A DNA stretch of 64,000 nucleotides from Rhodococcoides kyotonense (GCF_900188125.1 NZ_FZOW01000002.1:248001-312000), one strand, 5' to 3'. Shown: positions 7,800 to 16,742, numbered from the stretch's first letter. Translations and numbers: made by a program. Notes: generated by a model not told the origin, from the letters alone.

Positions 7800-9263
7800 T
7801 CAGACGGTGACGGGGACTTCGGGCAGGCTGCCGACCCTCTTGGGGAGGGCAAGTGCCAGCAGTGCGGCGCAGGCGACCACCGCCGAGAGCACGTAGAAGA
7901 CGTGGCGTTGCGCGACGACGTACGGCTGGGCCGCGTCCCATCCGACGCTGCCCGCGGGCACCGACGGGGTCAGTTCGGACAAACGGTGGAAGAACAGGAG
8001 ACCGATCAACGCAAGCCCGACGGCCTGGCCGACCTGCTGCACCGTCGGAATGATGCCCGACGCGGAACCGACCGTGGACGAGTCCGTGCCGGAGACGATG
8101 GTCGTCTGCAGCGGAGCGACGAACACGCCTATGCCTGCGCCGCCGACGAACAACGGAACAGCCAGCGCCAGAAGGCTTGTCGCGGTCGACTCGTGGTAGG
8201 ACACCGCCGCGAAGCACATCATCGATACGCCGAACAGTACGAACCCGAGCGGCAACATGCGAGTCCCGATGTGCCCGAACAACATCGGTGACAGAACGGA
8301 GAACAGTGCCGCGCCGACCGCGAAGGGAACGGTGACGAGTCCGGTGCGCATCGGTGTCAGCTCCAGCCCGAACTGCAGGCTCAGCGACACCGTGAAGAAG
8401 AACCCGGTGAACGAGCCGAACATCAGAATCGACAACGCACATCCGACGGCGAACGTGCGCCGCCGGAACAACTCCAGCCGCAGCATGGGCTCGTGATTCG
8501 CCCGGGACCAGCGTATTTCGTGGATCACGAACAATCCGATGAATCCCAGAGACGCGACGAGAGTGAGGATCGTCGTCGTCGACCATCCGTGGCGGTAACT
8601 GTGGACGAGCGGATGGACCAGCAGAACCAGGCCGAGTGTGGACAGCACGACACCGCGAAGGTCCAAGCGCGGCAGGGCGGCGGGTTTGGCGTCGGACAGG
8701 CTGGACGCGGCGATCACGAGTGCCGCCAGTCCGAGTGGGACGTTGACGAAGAACACTGTCCGCCAGCCCCATTCGAAGAGATCGAGAGAGACCAGTACTC
8801 CGCCGATCGACGGGCCGAGAATGGCCGCGCCTCCCGCCGTCGCACCGTAGAGTGCGAACACGACGCTGTGGCGCGCGCGAGGGAACGACGACGCAATGAC
8901 CGCGACGGTCTGGCCCGACACGAGTCCGCCCGCGATTCCTTGCGCCACGCGCGCGGCGACGAGAAGTTCGGGCGACGACGCGGAGCCGCACAGAATCGAT
9001 GCGACGACGAAACCCGACATGCCGCAGACGAATACCGTTCTACGACCGATCAGACCTCCGAGCCACGCGCCGGTCAGGAGCGTGCACGCGAACGCGAGTG
9101 TGTACGACGAGACGATCAGAGCCTGGGCGCTGGCGTCGGCGCCGATGTCGTCGGCGATGGACGGCAGCGCCACGTTGACGATCGTGACGTCGATCATCAG
9201 CATGAACACCGCCACCAGACATGCGCACAGCCTGCGGCGGGCGATGTGGCGAGTCGACGTCAC
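7800..9263 (-). CDS. MFS exporter, DHA2 (14-helix) type
   Basis: A 487-residue inner-membrane transporter. Motif D1 of the DHA2 group (LMIDVTIVNVALPSI) is in helix 1, GGLIGRR is in loop 2-3, and the predicted segments are consistent with fourteen helices. Family members are proton-driven drug or lipid exporters. Here it starts five bases after the PapA-like gene and precedes a secreted lipase, so export of a glycolipid or its precursor is a better guess than drug efflux. In mycobacteria the comparable position next to PapA genes is held by an MmpL transporter. Confidence 0.85.
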   Translation of the reverse strand: MTSTRHIARRRLCACLVAVFMLMIDVTIVNVALPSIADDIGADASAQALIVSSYTLAFACTLLTGAWLGGLIGRRTVFVCGMSGFVVASILCGSASSPELLVAARVAQGIAGGLVSGQTVAVIASSFPRARHSVVFALYGATAGGAAILGPSIGGVLVSLDLFEWGWRTVFFVNVPLGLAALVIAASSLSDAKPAALPRLDLRGVVLSTLGLVLLVHPLVHSYRHGWSTTTILTLVASLGFIGLFVIHEIRWSRANHEPMLRLELFRRRTFAVGCALSILMFGSFTGFFFTVSLSLQFGLELTPMRTGLVTVPFAVGAALFSVLSPMLFGHIGTRMLPLGFVLFGVSMMCFAAVSYHESTATSLLALAVPLFVGGAGIGVFVAPLQTTIVSGTDSSTVGSASGIIPTVQQVGQAVGLALIGLLFFHRLSELTPSVPAGSVGWDAAQPYVVAQRHVFYVLSAVVACAALLALALPKRVGSLPEVPVTV

Positions 9264-9268
9264 GACGA

Positions 9269-10696
9269 TTACGCGGTCCTTCCCTCTACCGAGTCCGCGA
9301 ACGAGTAGTCACCGGTACGTGCGACGGACAGAAAGACCTCGCCGATGGCATCGAAATAGCGCTGGATGGACTCGCGTGCGACGTCGGTGCCAGGGAACAT
9401 GAACGTCGCACCGGTGTGGTCTTCGAAGCGGTTGATCCACATGTAGACCTCGTCGGAACTGCCTTGATTGCCGAACAGTCCACCGTTGACGCTCGAGACG
9501 ATGTCGGCGCCGGGGAGCTTCCGCACGTCGACATACGAGATCATCGGCGCCGACCATCCAGGCTGCGTCGTGATCCCGCTGTCGGGTGCGACGAGTTCCA
9601 GCACGCGGTGGTAGGAGACGTCGGACAGGAGCTTTCCGGCTTCGAACGCACGCTGTGCGACACCGGCGAGGTGTGAGAACGTGCGCGTTCCCGACACCGT
9701 GAAGTGCACCGGGATGAGGCTCGAGAACCATCCGATCGCGCCGAACTCGCCAGGCGTCGTACGTGTGCTTTTCGGGGTGAGCCCCAGATAGCCTTCCTTG
9801 CCGATCAATTCGTATTCGGCGATCGCCGCGGCTGCGAAGATGCCGCCGGTGATCTTGGCGCCCGCGCGCTCGCAGGCCTCGTCGAACGCCTCCGCCAGGC
9901 CCTTGTCGAACAGAGGGATGTCTCGGACTTCGGAACGGGTGTACTCGTCCGTGCGTGCGTCGAGGGGCAGTGCGAAGGTCGGCAGATCACCGCCGTTTGC
10001 GCGGACGAGGTCGATCCACGTGCGGACCTCGCGTGATTCCAGCGTCAGTTGTGCACTCGCCTCGCGTTCGCGTGTGCAGTACTCGAGGTAGCTGCCCATG
10101 CACGGCTGCACGTTCAGTGTGCCCGCTGCGGCGTCGGTGTACAGGGTGCGGAGCTCGAAGAACGTGAGCGCCTGGGAGATGCCGTCGGTGTTCAGATGGT
10201 CGACGCCCGCATAGACGGTGAAGGTGTCTCCGTGGTCGATGACGCCGAACGAGAAGCAGTCCCAACTGGTCGGACCAGGAGTGGTGTCCTGGACGTGCTC
10301 GCGTAGGCGTTCCCGACTGTCGAAGTCGCCGTGATAGGTCGGAACCAGCTCGATGGCATCCGGGTCGGTGACGTGGCGAACGACGCCGTCCTCGTCGGTG
10401 TGGAACCAGCTCGCGAACGTGTCGTGTCGCCGGACGAAGCCGTTGATCGCCTGCGTCATCGCGTCGAGGTCCAACGGCTCGAAGATGTCGAAGGTGACCA
10501 GACACAGTCGCGAGAACCTGAAGCCCGAGTCGCGGTTACGGTATGCCGACTTCAGATACTCCTCCTGAATGTGCGACGGCGGTACCGGGTGTGGCGGGGC
10601 AGCATGCACGCGGGCAATGGATTCGGCAGTCGGCTTCCAGGTCGTGACGTGTCCGGGAACGGGGTTCCACTCTCCGATGAGTCCGAAACTGACCAC
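9269..10696 (-). CDS. PapA-like acyltransferase (condensation-domain fold)
   Basis: A 475-residue enzyme of the condensation superfamily. The active-site motif HLNTDG (HxxxDG, about residues 167-172) follows GVD, and the mid-protein floor-loop and latch regions are recognisable. PapA1 and PapA2 of mycobacteria use this fold to acylate trehalose lipids. The GTG at 10696 is chosen because AAGAAGG lies five bases upstream. It leads a three-gene set with the exporter and lipase. The N-terminus FGLIGEW is typical of the PapA subgroup rather than of NRPS modules. Donor and acceptor substrates are not visible. Confidence 0.85.
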   Translation of the reverse strand: MVSFGLIGEWNPVPGHVTTWKPTAESIARVHAAPPHPVPPSHIQEEYLKSAYRNRDSGFRFSRLCLVTFDIFEPLDLDAMTQAINGFVRRHDTFASWFHTDEDGVVRHVTDPDAIELVPTYHGDFDSRERLREHVQDTTPGPTSWDCFSFGVIDHGDTFTVYAGVDHLNTDGISQALTFFELRTLYTDAAAGTLNVQPCMGSYLEYCTREREASAQLTLESREVRTWIDLVRANGGDLPTFALPLDARTDEYTRSEVRDIPLFDKGLAEAFDEACERAGAKITGGIFAAAAIAEYELIGKEGYLGLTPKSTRTTPGEFGAIGWFSSLIPVHFTVSGTRTFSHLAGVAQRAFEAGKLLSDVSYHRVLELVAPDSGITTQPGWSAPMISYVDVRKLPGADIVSSVNGGLFGNQGSSDEVYMWINRFEDHTGATFMFPGTDVARESIQRYFDAIGEVFLSVARTGDYSFADSVEGRTA

Positions 10697-10904
10697 GCGA
10701 ACCTTCTTTCGTGAGCGACGTGCAGAATGAGTGCGCAGCTCCGATGTGCCCCCGCGCGCCGTCAATCATGGTGGGGCAGAGGCCCCGACGTCGCATGTTT
10801 CGTGTTGTGAATGGCCCCAACGTTCACGACGGCGCACACCGACTTCTGACAGACTTGCCGTCGGGCGCCGTATCTGCCGCCGACGTCGACATAGCATTTC
10901 GCAA

Positions 10905-11879
10905 ATGCCGTATCGCTCCGTCATGTCCTCGATCGTCACCGTGGTCGTGGCGTGCACGCTCTTGGTCTCCTTCGGAACGCCCTCTGCCGCAGCACCTTCC
11001 GACCGCATCGTCACGGTGGAGGTGTACTCGCCGTCGATGGACCGATCGATCGAGCTGACGGTCCTTCGTGCCGCAGACCCGAACACCCCGGCGCCGACGC
11101 TGTACCTGCTCAACGGCGCGGCAGGCGGTCTCGGCGGCAGCAGTTGGTTCGACCGCACCGACATGTCGAACTTCTTCCGCGACAAGCAGGTCAACGTCGT
11201 CGTTCCCACCGGAGGCGAAGCGAGTTACTACACCGACTGGTACCGCGACGACCCGGTTCTCGGACGCAACAAGTGGTCCACGTTCCTGGGCCGGGAATTG
11301 CCACCCGTCGTCGATACCGAATTCGGCGGCAACGGTGTGAACGCGATCGCGGGTATTTCGATGGCGGGAACGTCGGTGTTGCAGTTGGCGATCGAACATC
11401 CCGGACTGTATCGCGGGGCCGCGTCGTACAGCGGGTGTGCGATGACGTCGGATCCGTTGGGTCGGGCCTACGTGAAATCCGTCGTCGAAATGCGCGGTCG
11501 CGGAAGCACTCTCAACATGTGGGGGCCCGACGACGATCCGGCCTGGGTGGACCACGATGCCTACGTGAATGCAGAGAAGTTGCGCGGAACAGCGATCTAC
11601 GTCTCGAGCGGTTCGGGATTGCCGGGACCGCTCGATACGCTGAGCGGTCCCGACGTCGGTGGAAGCCCGAGCAAGCTCGTCGAGCAACTCGCGGTGGGCG
11701 CGCTCATCGAATCCGCCACCGACCGCTGCTCACGGCAGCTGCAGACCAGGCTCGATTCCCTCGGCATCGCAGCGACTTACAACTTCCGAGACTCGGGCAC
11801 ACATTCGTGGGGCTACTGGCAGGACGACATGCACGACTCGTGGCCGCTGCTGGCGTCGGCGATGGGCGTGGCGCAGTGA
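10905..11879 (+). CDS. antigen 85-like esterase/mycolyltransferase
   Basis: A 324-residue secreted alpha/beta-hydrolase. The signal peptide spans residues 1-30 (cleavage near SAAA-PSD). The nucleophile is Ser152 in GISMAG, the catalytic His is His300 in GTHSWGYW, and an acidic residue lies between. The fold and motif order match the antigen 85/esterase D family, which transfers mycolates to trehalose or arabinogalactan or hydrolyses esters. TAGCAT at 10892-10897 sits seven bases before the ATG. It is divergent from the PapA-like operon and overlaps gpgS by four bases. Transferase versus esterase activity is not decided by sequence. Confidence 0.85.
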   Translation: MPYRSVMSSIVTVVVACTLLVSFGTPSAAAPSDRIVTVEVYSPSMDRSIELTVLRAADPNTPAPTLYLLNGAAGGLGGSSWFDRTDMSNFFRDKQVNVVVPTGGEASYYTDWYRDDPVLGRNKWSTFLGRELPPVVDTEFGGNGVNAIAGISMAGTSVLQLAIEHPGLYRGAASYSGCAMTSDPLGRAYVKSVVEMRGRGSTLNMWGPDDDPAWVDHDAYVNAEKLRGTAIYVSSGSGLPGPLDTLSGPDVGGSPSKLVEQLAVGALIESATDRCSRQLQTRLDSLGIAATYNFRDSGTHSWGYWQDDMHDSWPLLASAMGVAQ

Positions 11880-12793
11880 GTCCCGGGCTTCTTCGACATT
11901 CGTGGCGGGCGACCGAGTGGTCGGTGACCGAACTCGTCGAGGCCAAAGGCGGCCGCACGGTGTCGGTGGTGCTGCCTGCGCTGAACGAAGAAGCGACGGT
12001 GGCAGGCGTCGTCTCGTCGATCGTTCCGCTCCTCGGCGGCCTCGTCGACGAACTGGTCGTCGTGGATTCCGGTTCGAGCGACGCCACCGGCGCCGAGGCG
12101 CGTCGTGCCGGGGCTCGGGTCGTCTCGCGGGAGGACGTACTGCCCGACGTGCCGCCGCGGCCGGGGAAAGGCGAGGTGCTGTGGAGATCGCTCGCGGCGA
12201 CGACGGGCGACATCGTCGTGTTCGTCGATTCCGACCTCGTCGATCCCAGCCCCGACTTCGTGCCGTCGCTGCTCGGACCGCTGTTGCTCGGCACTCGTGT
12301 GCAGCTCGTGAAGGGCTTCTACCGTCGGCCACTACGTGTCGACGGCATCGCCACCGAGCACGGAGGCGGTCGCGTCACCGAACTCGTCGCGCGGCCGCTG
12401 CTGTCCTCGTTGCGGCCGGAACTGGCGGGCGTGCTGCAGCCGTTGGGTGGTGAATATGCCGCAACGCGGGAGCTGTTGACGTCGATCCCGTTCGCGCCGG
12501 GATACGGCGTCGAGATCGGGATTCTGCTCGACACGTACGACAGACTGGGGATCGACGCGATCGGTCAGGTCAACCTCGGCGTGCGCGCGCATCGGAACCG
12601 TCCGACGGCCGAGCTCGCGATGATGAGCCGTCAGATCATCGCGACGATGTTCGGCAGGCTGGGAATCGCCGACTCGGCAGTCGATCACGTCGTGTTCGGA
12701 TCCGAACACGACCCGTTTCACTCGGTCACCGGGTCGTTGATGGCGACGGATCGCCCGCCGATGAATCGCGCCGCCGTAATCAGCTCACGCTAG
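11876..12793 (+). CDS. gpgS: glucosyl-3-phosphoglycerate synthase
   Basis: A 305-residue GT-A glycosyltransferase that would make glucosyl-3-phosphoglycerate, the first step to methylglucose lipopolysaccharides that regulate fatty-acid synthesis in mycolic-acid bacteria. The nucleotide-binding start is SVVLPALNEEATVAGVV at about 30-46, followed by VVVDSGSSDAT. The metal-binding DSD is at 118-120 and YRRP occurs near residue 150. The GTG overlaps the stop of the esterase gene (GTGA), so translation is probably coupled. No phosphatase gpgP adjoins it. Confidence 0.88.
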   Translation: MSPGLLRHSWRATEWSVTELVEAKGGRTVSVVLPALNEEATVAGVVSSIVPLLGGLVDELVVVDSGSSDATGAEARRAGARVVSREDVLPDVPPRPGKGEVLWRSLAATTGDIVVFVDSDLVDPSPDFVPSLLGPLLLGTRVQLVKGFYRRPLRVDGIATEHGGGRVTELVARPLLSSLRPELAGVLQPLGGEYAATRELLTSIPFAPGYGVEIGILLDTYDRLGIDAIGQVNLGVRAHRNRPTAELAMMSRQIIATMFGRLGIADSAVDHVVFGSEHDPFHSVTGSLMATDRPPMNRAAVISSR

Positions 12794-12818
12794 TCGGGGA
12801 CGGCGTTAGGCTCGAGCG

Positions 12819-13712
12819 ATGACCGCAGGTGGCGCGTGGACCGCATCCGACATCGCCGATCAATCCGGCCGACGCTTCATCGTCACCGGGGCCAACAGTG
12901 GGCTCGGGGAGGTGACGGCTCGTGCCCTCGGTGCGGCTGGCGCCGACGTCGTACTGGCGTGTCGAGATACTCGAAAAGGCGATTCCGTCGCGCGGAGTAT
13001 CGGGCCGCGCGTGCATGCGCGTCGGCTGGATCTGGCGGATCTGACGTCGGTGCGCGAGTTCGCGCACACGGTCGAGAGCGTCGACGTGCTGATCAACAAC
13101 GCAGGTGTGATGGCGATACCGAGTCGCCGAACGTCCGACGGTTTCGAGATGCAGTTCGGCACCAATCACCTCGGCCATTTCGCGCTGACCGGTTTGTTGT
13201 TGCCGCGCATCACCGACCGCGTCGTGACGATGTCGAGTGGACTGCATCAGATCGGAAAGATCGACCTGACCGACGTGAACTACGACCGCAGACCGTACCG
13301 TCGATGGGCAGCGTACGGGCAGTCCAAGCTCGCAAACCTCATGTTCGCGCTCGAGCTGGATCGTCGTCTTGCGGCGGCCGGGTCTTCCGTGAAATCGCTT
13401 GCGGCTCATCCAGGTTACGCGCGGACGAATCTGCAGGCGCACACCGAGTCGATCCAGGACAAGGTGTTGGGCGTCGGGAATCGGCTGTTCGCGCAGAGCG
13501 CCGAGATGGGTGCGCTGCCCGAGCTGTACGCCGCGACGTCACCCGACGTGACCAGCGGGCTGTACATCGGCCCGGACGGTCCGTTCGAACAGCGGGGGTA
13601 CCCGAGGATCGTGGGTTACAGTGCGCGAGCTCGTGATCGGGCCGTGGCCGCCGGCCTGTGGGAGAAATCGGAGGAGCTGACCGGAGTGACCTACCAGTGG
13701 CACGACGAGTAG
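12819..13712 (+). CDS. short-chain dehydrogenase/reductase
   Basis: A 297-residue NAD(P)-dependent oxidoreductase. The Rossmann motif TGANSGLG is at about residues 23-30, NNAG near 91 and the catalytic YGQSK near 167, with Ser in MSSG upstream. The length and the C-terminal extension resemble the retinol dehydrogenase/protochlorophyllide-reductase-like SDRs often annotated in actinobacteria. TAGGCT at 12807-12812 lies six bases before the ATG, so the message is probably leaderless and independent of gpgS. The substrate is unknown. Confidence 0.88.
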   Translation: MTAGGAWTASDIADQSGRRFIVTGANSGLGEVTARALGAAGADVVLACRDTRKGDSVARSIGPRVHARRLDLADLTSVREFAHTVESVDVLINNAGVMAIPSRRTSDGFEMQFGTNHLGHFALTGLLLPRITDRVVTMSSGLHQIGKIDLTDVNYDRRPYRRWAAYGQSKLANLMFALELDRRLAAAGSSVKSLAAHPGYARTNLQAHTESIQDKVLGVGNRLFAQSAEMGALPELYAATSPDVTSGLYIGPDGPFEQRGYPRIVGYSARARDRAVAAGLWEKSEELTGVTYQWHDE

Positions 13713-13733
13713 CTGCCGTGCCACTGGCCGACA

Positions 13734-14729
13734 TCAGATGGTGACGACCATCTTTCCGGTGTTCTCACCGCGCAGCAGGCCGATGAATGCCTGCGGCGCG
13801 TTCTCGAGCCCGTCGACGACGGTTTCGTCCCACTCGACGACGCCGTCGGCGAGCCACTGCGCCATCTTCTCGGAGAACTCGCCCGACAGCTGACCGTAGG
13901 AGCCCACGATGAAGCCCTTCAGTGTCAGCTCCTTGCCGATGGCGAGAGCGAGGTTGCGCGGTGCAGGAGTCGGTTCCGTCGCGTTGTACTGAGAAATGGC
14001 TCCGCACAACGCAAATCGGGCGTACTTGTTGGCCGACGCGATCGCTGCCTCGAGATGATCACCGCCGACGTTGTCGAAGTAGACATCGATGCCGTCCGGA
14101 GCAGCTTGTGCGAGTTGCTCTTTCACCGAACCGTCGTGATAGTCGAATGCCGCATCGAAGCCGAGTTCCAGCAGGCGCGCCACCTTCGCGGGCGAACCGG
14201 CGCTGCCGATGACGCGAGATGCACCGAGCGCCTTGGCGATTTGCCCGACGAGCGAGCCGACGGCACCGGCGGCGCCGGAGACGAACACGGTGTCGCCCTC
14301 CTCGAACTGCGCCACCGCGGTGAGCCCGGCGTACGCCGTCAGACCGGTCATGCCGAGCGCGCCCAGGTACGCCGACGCCTTCGCCTTGTCCAGATCGACC
14401 TTGCGCACCGACTTGGCGTCGACGACCGCGGCGTCGCGCCAGCCCTTACCGTGTGACACGGCGTCGCCGACTGCGATTGCGTCGGAACGGGATTCGACGA
14501 CCTCGCCGATCGCGCCTCCGTCGAGCGGCGCGTCGAGTTGGAACGGCGGGACGTACGACTTCACGTCGTTCATGCGTCCGCGCATGTACGGATCGACCGA
14601 CATGACGGTGTTGCGGACGAGGATCTGGCCGTCCTCCAGCGCGGGCAGATCGGTGGTGACGGTGCGGAAGTTGTCCGTGACCGGCTCACCGTGTGGACGG
14701 GATGCGAGATGAATTTCCTTGGCTTGCAT
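13734..14729 (-). CDS. NADP-dependent oxidoreductase, zinc-free MDR family
   Basis: A 331-residue medium-chain reductase of the CurA/leukotriene B4 dehydrogenase type. It has the early SVDPYMRGRM motif, the nucleotide-binding VSGAAGAVGSLVGQIAKALG and no zinc-ligand cysteines. Such enzymes reduce the double bond of enals and enones. It starts 13 bases after ohr, making an ohrR-ohr-reductase operon, which suggests a role in removing the reactive carbonyls formed from lipid peroxides. That role is inferred from context. Confidence 0.88.
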   Translation of the reverse strand: MQAKEIHLASRPHGEPVTDNFRTVTTDLPALEDGQILVRNTVMSVDPYMRGRMNDVKSYVPPFQLDAPLDGGAIGEVVESRSDAIAVGDAVSHGKGWRDAAVVDAKSVRKVDLDKAKASAYLGALGMTGLTAYAGLTAVAQFEEGDTVFVSGAAGAVGSLVGQIAKALGASRVIGSAGSPAKVARLLELGFDAAFDYHDGSVKEQLAQAAPDGIDVYFDNVGGDHLEAAIASANKYARFALCGAISQYNATEPTPAPRNLALAIGKELTLKGFIVGSYGQLSGEFSEKMAQWLADGVVEWDETVVDGLENAPQAFIGLLRGENTGKMVVTI

Positions 14730-14742
14730 GGTGTTCGGCCTC

Positions 14743-15165
14743 TCAGTCTTCGGTGACCGTCACGGTGACGTCGATGTTGCCACGAGTCGCGTTGGAATAC
14801 GGGCACACCTCGTGGGCCTTGTCGGCGAGCGCCTGAGCCTCGTCGCGGCCGAGGTTCGGCAGCGTCACCTCCAGAGTGACCTCGAGCTGGAAGCCGCCTT
14901 GATCGTTCGGGCCGATGCCGACGCGCGCGCCGACGGCAGAATCGGTGACGTCGGCCTTGTTCTGCCGGGCGACCAGCTGCAGTGCCGAGTGGAAGCACGC
15001 CGCGTAGCCTGCGGCGAACAGCTGCTCCGGGTTGGTGCCCTGGCCGTTGCCGCCCATGGCCTCAGGAATGGCGAGTTCGACGTCGAGCAGACCGTCGGAG
15101 GTACGTGCGTGGCCGTTGCGGCCTTCGCCGGTAGCCAGGGCCTCGGCGGTGTAGATGGTCTTCAT
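14743..15165 (-). CDS. ohr: organic hydroperoxide resistance protein
   Basis: A 140-residue OsmC-fold thiol peroxidase that reduces organic hydroperoxides in the cytoplasm. The two redox cysteines are Cys57 in AAGYAACFHSAL and Cys121 in AHEVCPYSNATRGN, with the active-site arginine in the N-terminal strand region. The length is typical of Ohr rather than OsmC. It starts eight bases after ohrR, so repressor and enzyme share one transcript. Confidence 0.95.
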   Translation of the reverse strand: MKTIYTAEALATGEGRNGHARTSDGLLDVELAIPEAMGGNGQGTNPEQLFAAGYAACFHSALQLVARQNKADVTDSAVGARVGIGPNDQGGFQLEVTLEVTLPNLGRDEAQALADKAHEVCPYSNATRGNIDVTVTVTED

Positions 15166-15173
15166 GGAAGTAG

Positions 15174-15611
15174 TCACCCTTTCGTGGTGTGGAGCGCGTC
15201 GGTGAGCTTGACCAGCGAATCTCGTAGATGTTCGAGATCCTCGACGGTCATTCCGGTCTTGCCGGCAAGTTCCTTCGGAATGTCGAGTGCCTCGGTACGT
15301 AGTGCACTTCCGGCTTCCGTCAGATAGATCTCGACGCGTCGTTCGTCCGTCGTGAGGCGTCGACGCTCGACGAAGCCCAGGTTCTCGAGCCGCTTGAGCA
15401 GCGGCGACAGGGTTCCGGTGTCGAGATCGAGTTCGGCGCAGATGTCGCGGACTCCTCGTCCGTCTTTCTCCCACAGCACCAGAAGCACGAGGTACTGCGG
15501 ATACGTGACGCCCATCCGCTCGAGCATCGGGCGATACACCGCGGTGGTAGCCCGCGATGCGGAGTACAGCGCGAAGCACACCTGACGGTCGAGTGCGAGT
15601 TCGTTGGTCAC
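15174..15611 (-). CDS. ohrR: MarR-type organic peroxide sensor
   Basis: A 145-residue repressor. The peroxide-sensing Cys12 lies in QVCFALYSAS, the hallmark of OhrR. The tyrosines in VTYPQYLVLL complete the sensing site, and LDTGTLSPLLKRLENLGFV is the recognition helix, followed by the wing DERRV. The GTG start is seven bases after TACCGT (15619-15624), with TTGCGC 17 bases further upstream (15642-15647), a leaderless promoter. The operator overlaps this -35 box, which predicts autorepression lifted by peroxide. Confidence 0.93.
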   Translation of the reverse strand: MTNELALDRQVCFALYSASRATTAVYRPMLERMGVTYPQYLVLLVLWEKDGRGVRDICAELDLDTGTLSPLLKRLENLGFVERRRLTTDERRVEIYLTEAGSALRTEALDIPKELAGKTGMTVEDLEHLRDSLVKLTDALHTTKG

Positions 15612-15618
15612 CTGAAGA

Positions 15619-15648
15619 ACGGTAGTGCACGTTTATGTTGTGCGCAAC
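15619..15648 (-). promoter_or_regulatory. ohrR promoter and OhrR operator
   Basis: On the minus strand, TTGCGC (15642-15647) and TACCGT (15619-15624) are separated by 17 bases. The near-palindrome GTTGTGCGCAAC at 15637-15648 covers the -35 box. OhrR operators in other bacteria are short AT/GC palindromes over the promoter, so this is the best candidate site. Confidence 0.6.
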
Positions 15649-15654
15649 CTAGTT

Positions 15655-15708
15655 GCGGCTTCGCCGCCCGTGCGTGGAGAGTTGGTACGGCGACCAACTC
15701 TCCACGCA
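15655..15708. repeat. interspersed hairpin repeat, copy 1
   Basis: A 22-base block (15655-15676) shared with 56526-56547 (21 of 22 identical) runs into a perfect 15-bp hairpin. Its arms are 15671-15685 and 15694-15708, with an 8-base loop. It lies between the 3' end of the siderophore-binding gene and the ohrR promoter, so it probably also terminates transcription from the minus strand. Confidence 0.7.
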
Positions 15709-15716
15709 CAGGTGCG

Positions 15717-16742
15717 TCAGCGCAGGGTTTCCTCCAGACCGTCGAGCACGATCGTCGCCGCCGTCGGCCCGGCATTGAGGTACCACGGGTCGTCCTCGAC
15801 CGAGACGACGTGGCCTTCGGTCGACGCGCTCATTCCGGTCCACAGAGGATTCGTCGTGTACTGCTCGGCCCGGGAGCCGGCGTCGGACTGCTGGCTTCCG
15901 ACGAAAACCCAATCGGCGTTGGCCAAGTTGATCTCCTCTTCGCTGAAGTCCTGTGAGGTCTTGTCGAACTGCTGGCTCTCGGGGCGGGCGAGGTTCGCGT
16001 CCCATGCGATGTAGCCGGCGAACGACGGGACGCCGAAGACTCGTGCGCGATCTGCGGTGAACCGGACGAAGGAGACCGTCGGCTCGTCCGGAAGCGAGTC
16101 CCCGAGATCGTGTGCACGCGAGACGAAGTCGTCGATGAACGACTGTGCCTGCTCGGTCCGGCCGACGGCATCGGCGAGCAGGAGGAAGTCCTGCTTCCAG
16201 TTGACTCCGGTGCCCTCGGTGAGGACGGTCGGTGCGATTGCCGACAATGTTCCGTAGCTGTCCTCCGACGCGGCCTTGTTCGCCAGGATCAGATCGGGCT
16301 GGAGGGCTGCGATGGCTTCGAGATCGGGTGCCTGACGGTGTCCGACGTCGACGAATTCGGCCATCTGTGAAGCGTATTGGGGAAATTCCCTCGCGATGTA
16401 GTCGGGAACGAGCGCGGCGCCGTCACCGTACGCGACGCCGGTCGGCAGAACGCCCAAGGTCAGGATGCTGTCGAGTTGCCCCGTCGCGATGACGACGATG
16501 CGCTTCGGTTCGGCCGTGATCTCGGTGGTTCCGCCGAAATGCCCGACGGTGCGGGGGAAGACGCCGTCGTCGACGCCAGGGGAGCCCATGCCGTCGGGCA
16601 CTCCGGTAGGGCCGGGGGCTGCGGATTCTGCAGTGGTCGGGGTCGGGGTTGGCGAGCTGGTCGCGGCTGGTTCGGTGGTGCCGCATGCAGCCGCGAGTGC
16701 GACGGCGGCGGTGACGATCGAAAGGAGTAGTGCGCGTTTCAC
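15717..16742 (-). CDS. iron-siderophore ABC transporter substrate-binding lipoprotein
   Basis: A 341-residue class III binding protein of the FepB/FhuD type. The signal peptide ends in a lipobox LAAAC (Cys near residue 20). It is followed by a Thr/Pro/Ser-rich linker and the two Rossmann-like lobes joined by a helix: EPKRIVVIATGQLDSILTLG begins lobe 1 and LANADWVFVG is in lobe 2. It captures ferric siderophores at the outer face of the membrane. The GTG at 16742 has AGAGG nearby. No permease or ATPase is adjacent, so it must use components encoded elsewhere. A weak IdeR-like box precedes it. Confidence 0.9.
   Translation of the reverse strand: MKRALLLSIVTAAVALAAACGTTEPAATSSPTPTPTTAESAAPGPTGVPDGMGSPGVDDGVFPRTVGHFGGTTEITAEPKRIVVIATGQLDSILTLGVLPTGVAYGDGAALVPDYIAREFPQYASQMAEFVDVGHRQAPDLEAIAALQPDLILANKAASEDSYGTLSAIAPTVLTEGTGVNWKQDFLLLADAVGRTEQAQSFIDDFVSRAHDLGDSLPDEPTVSFVRFTADRARVFGVPSFAGYIAWDANLARPESQQFDKTSQDFSEEEINLANADWVFVGSQQSDAGSRAEQYTTNPLWTGMSASTEGHVVSVEDDPWYLNAGPTAATIVLDGLEETLR

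Noticed and set aside
6336..8291. A 651-codon plus-strand frame.
   Set aside because: It lies antisense to the RluA, lipase and exporter genes, all of which show clear family motifs; the frame shows none.
15655..15708. Hairpin repeats considered as CRISPR repeats.
   Set aside because: Copies are single and far apart, with no spacers and no cas genes in the window.
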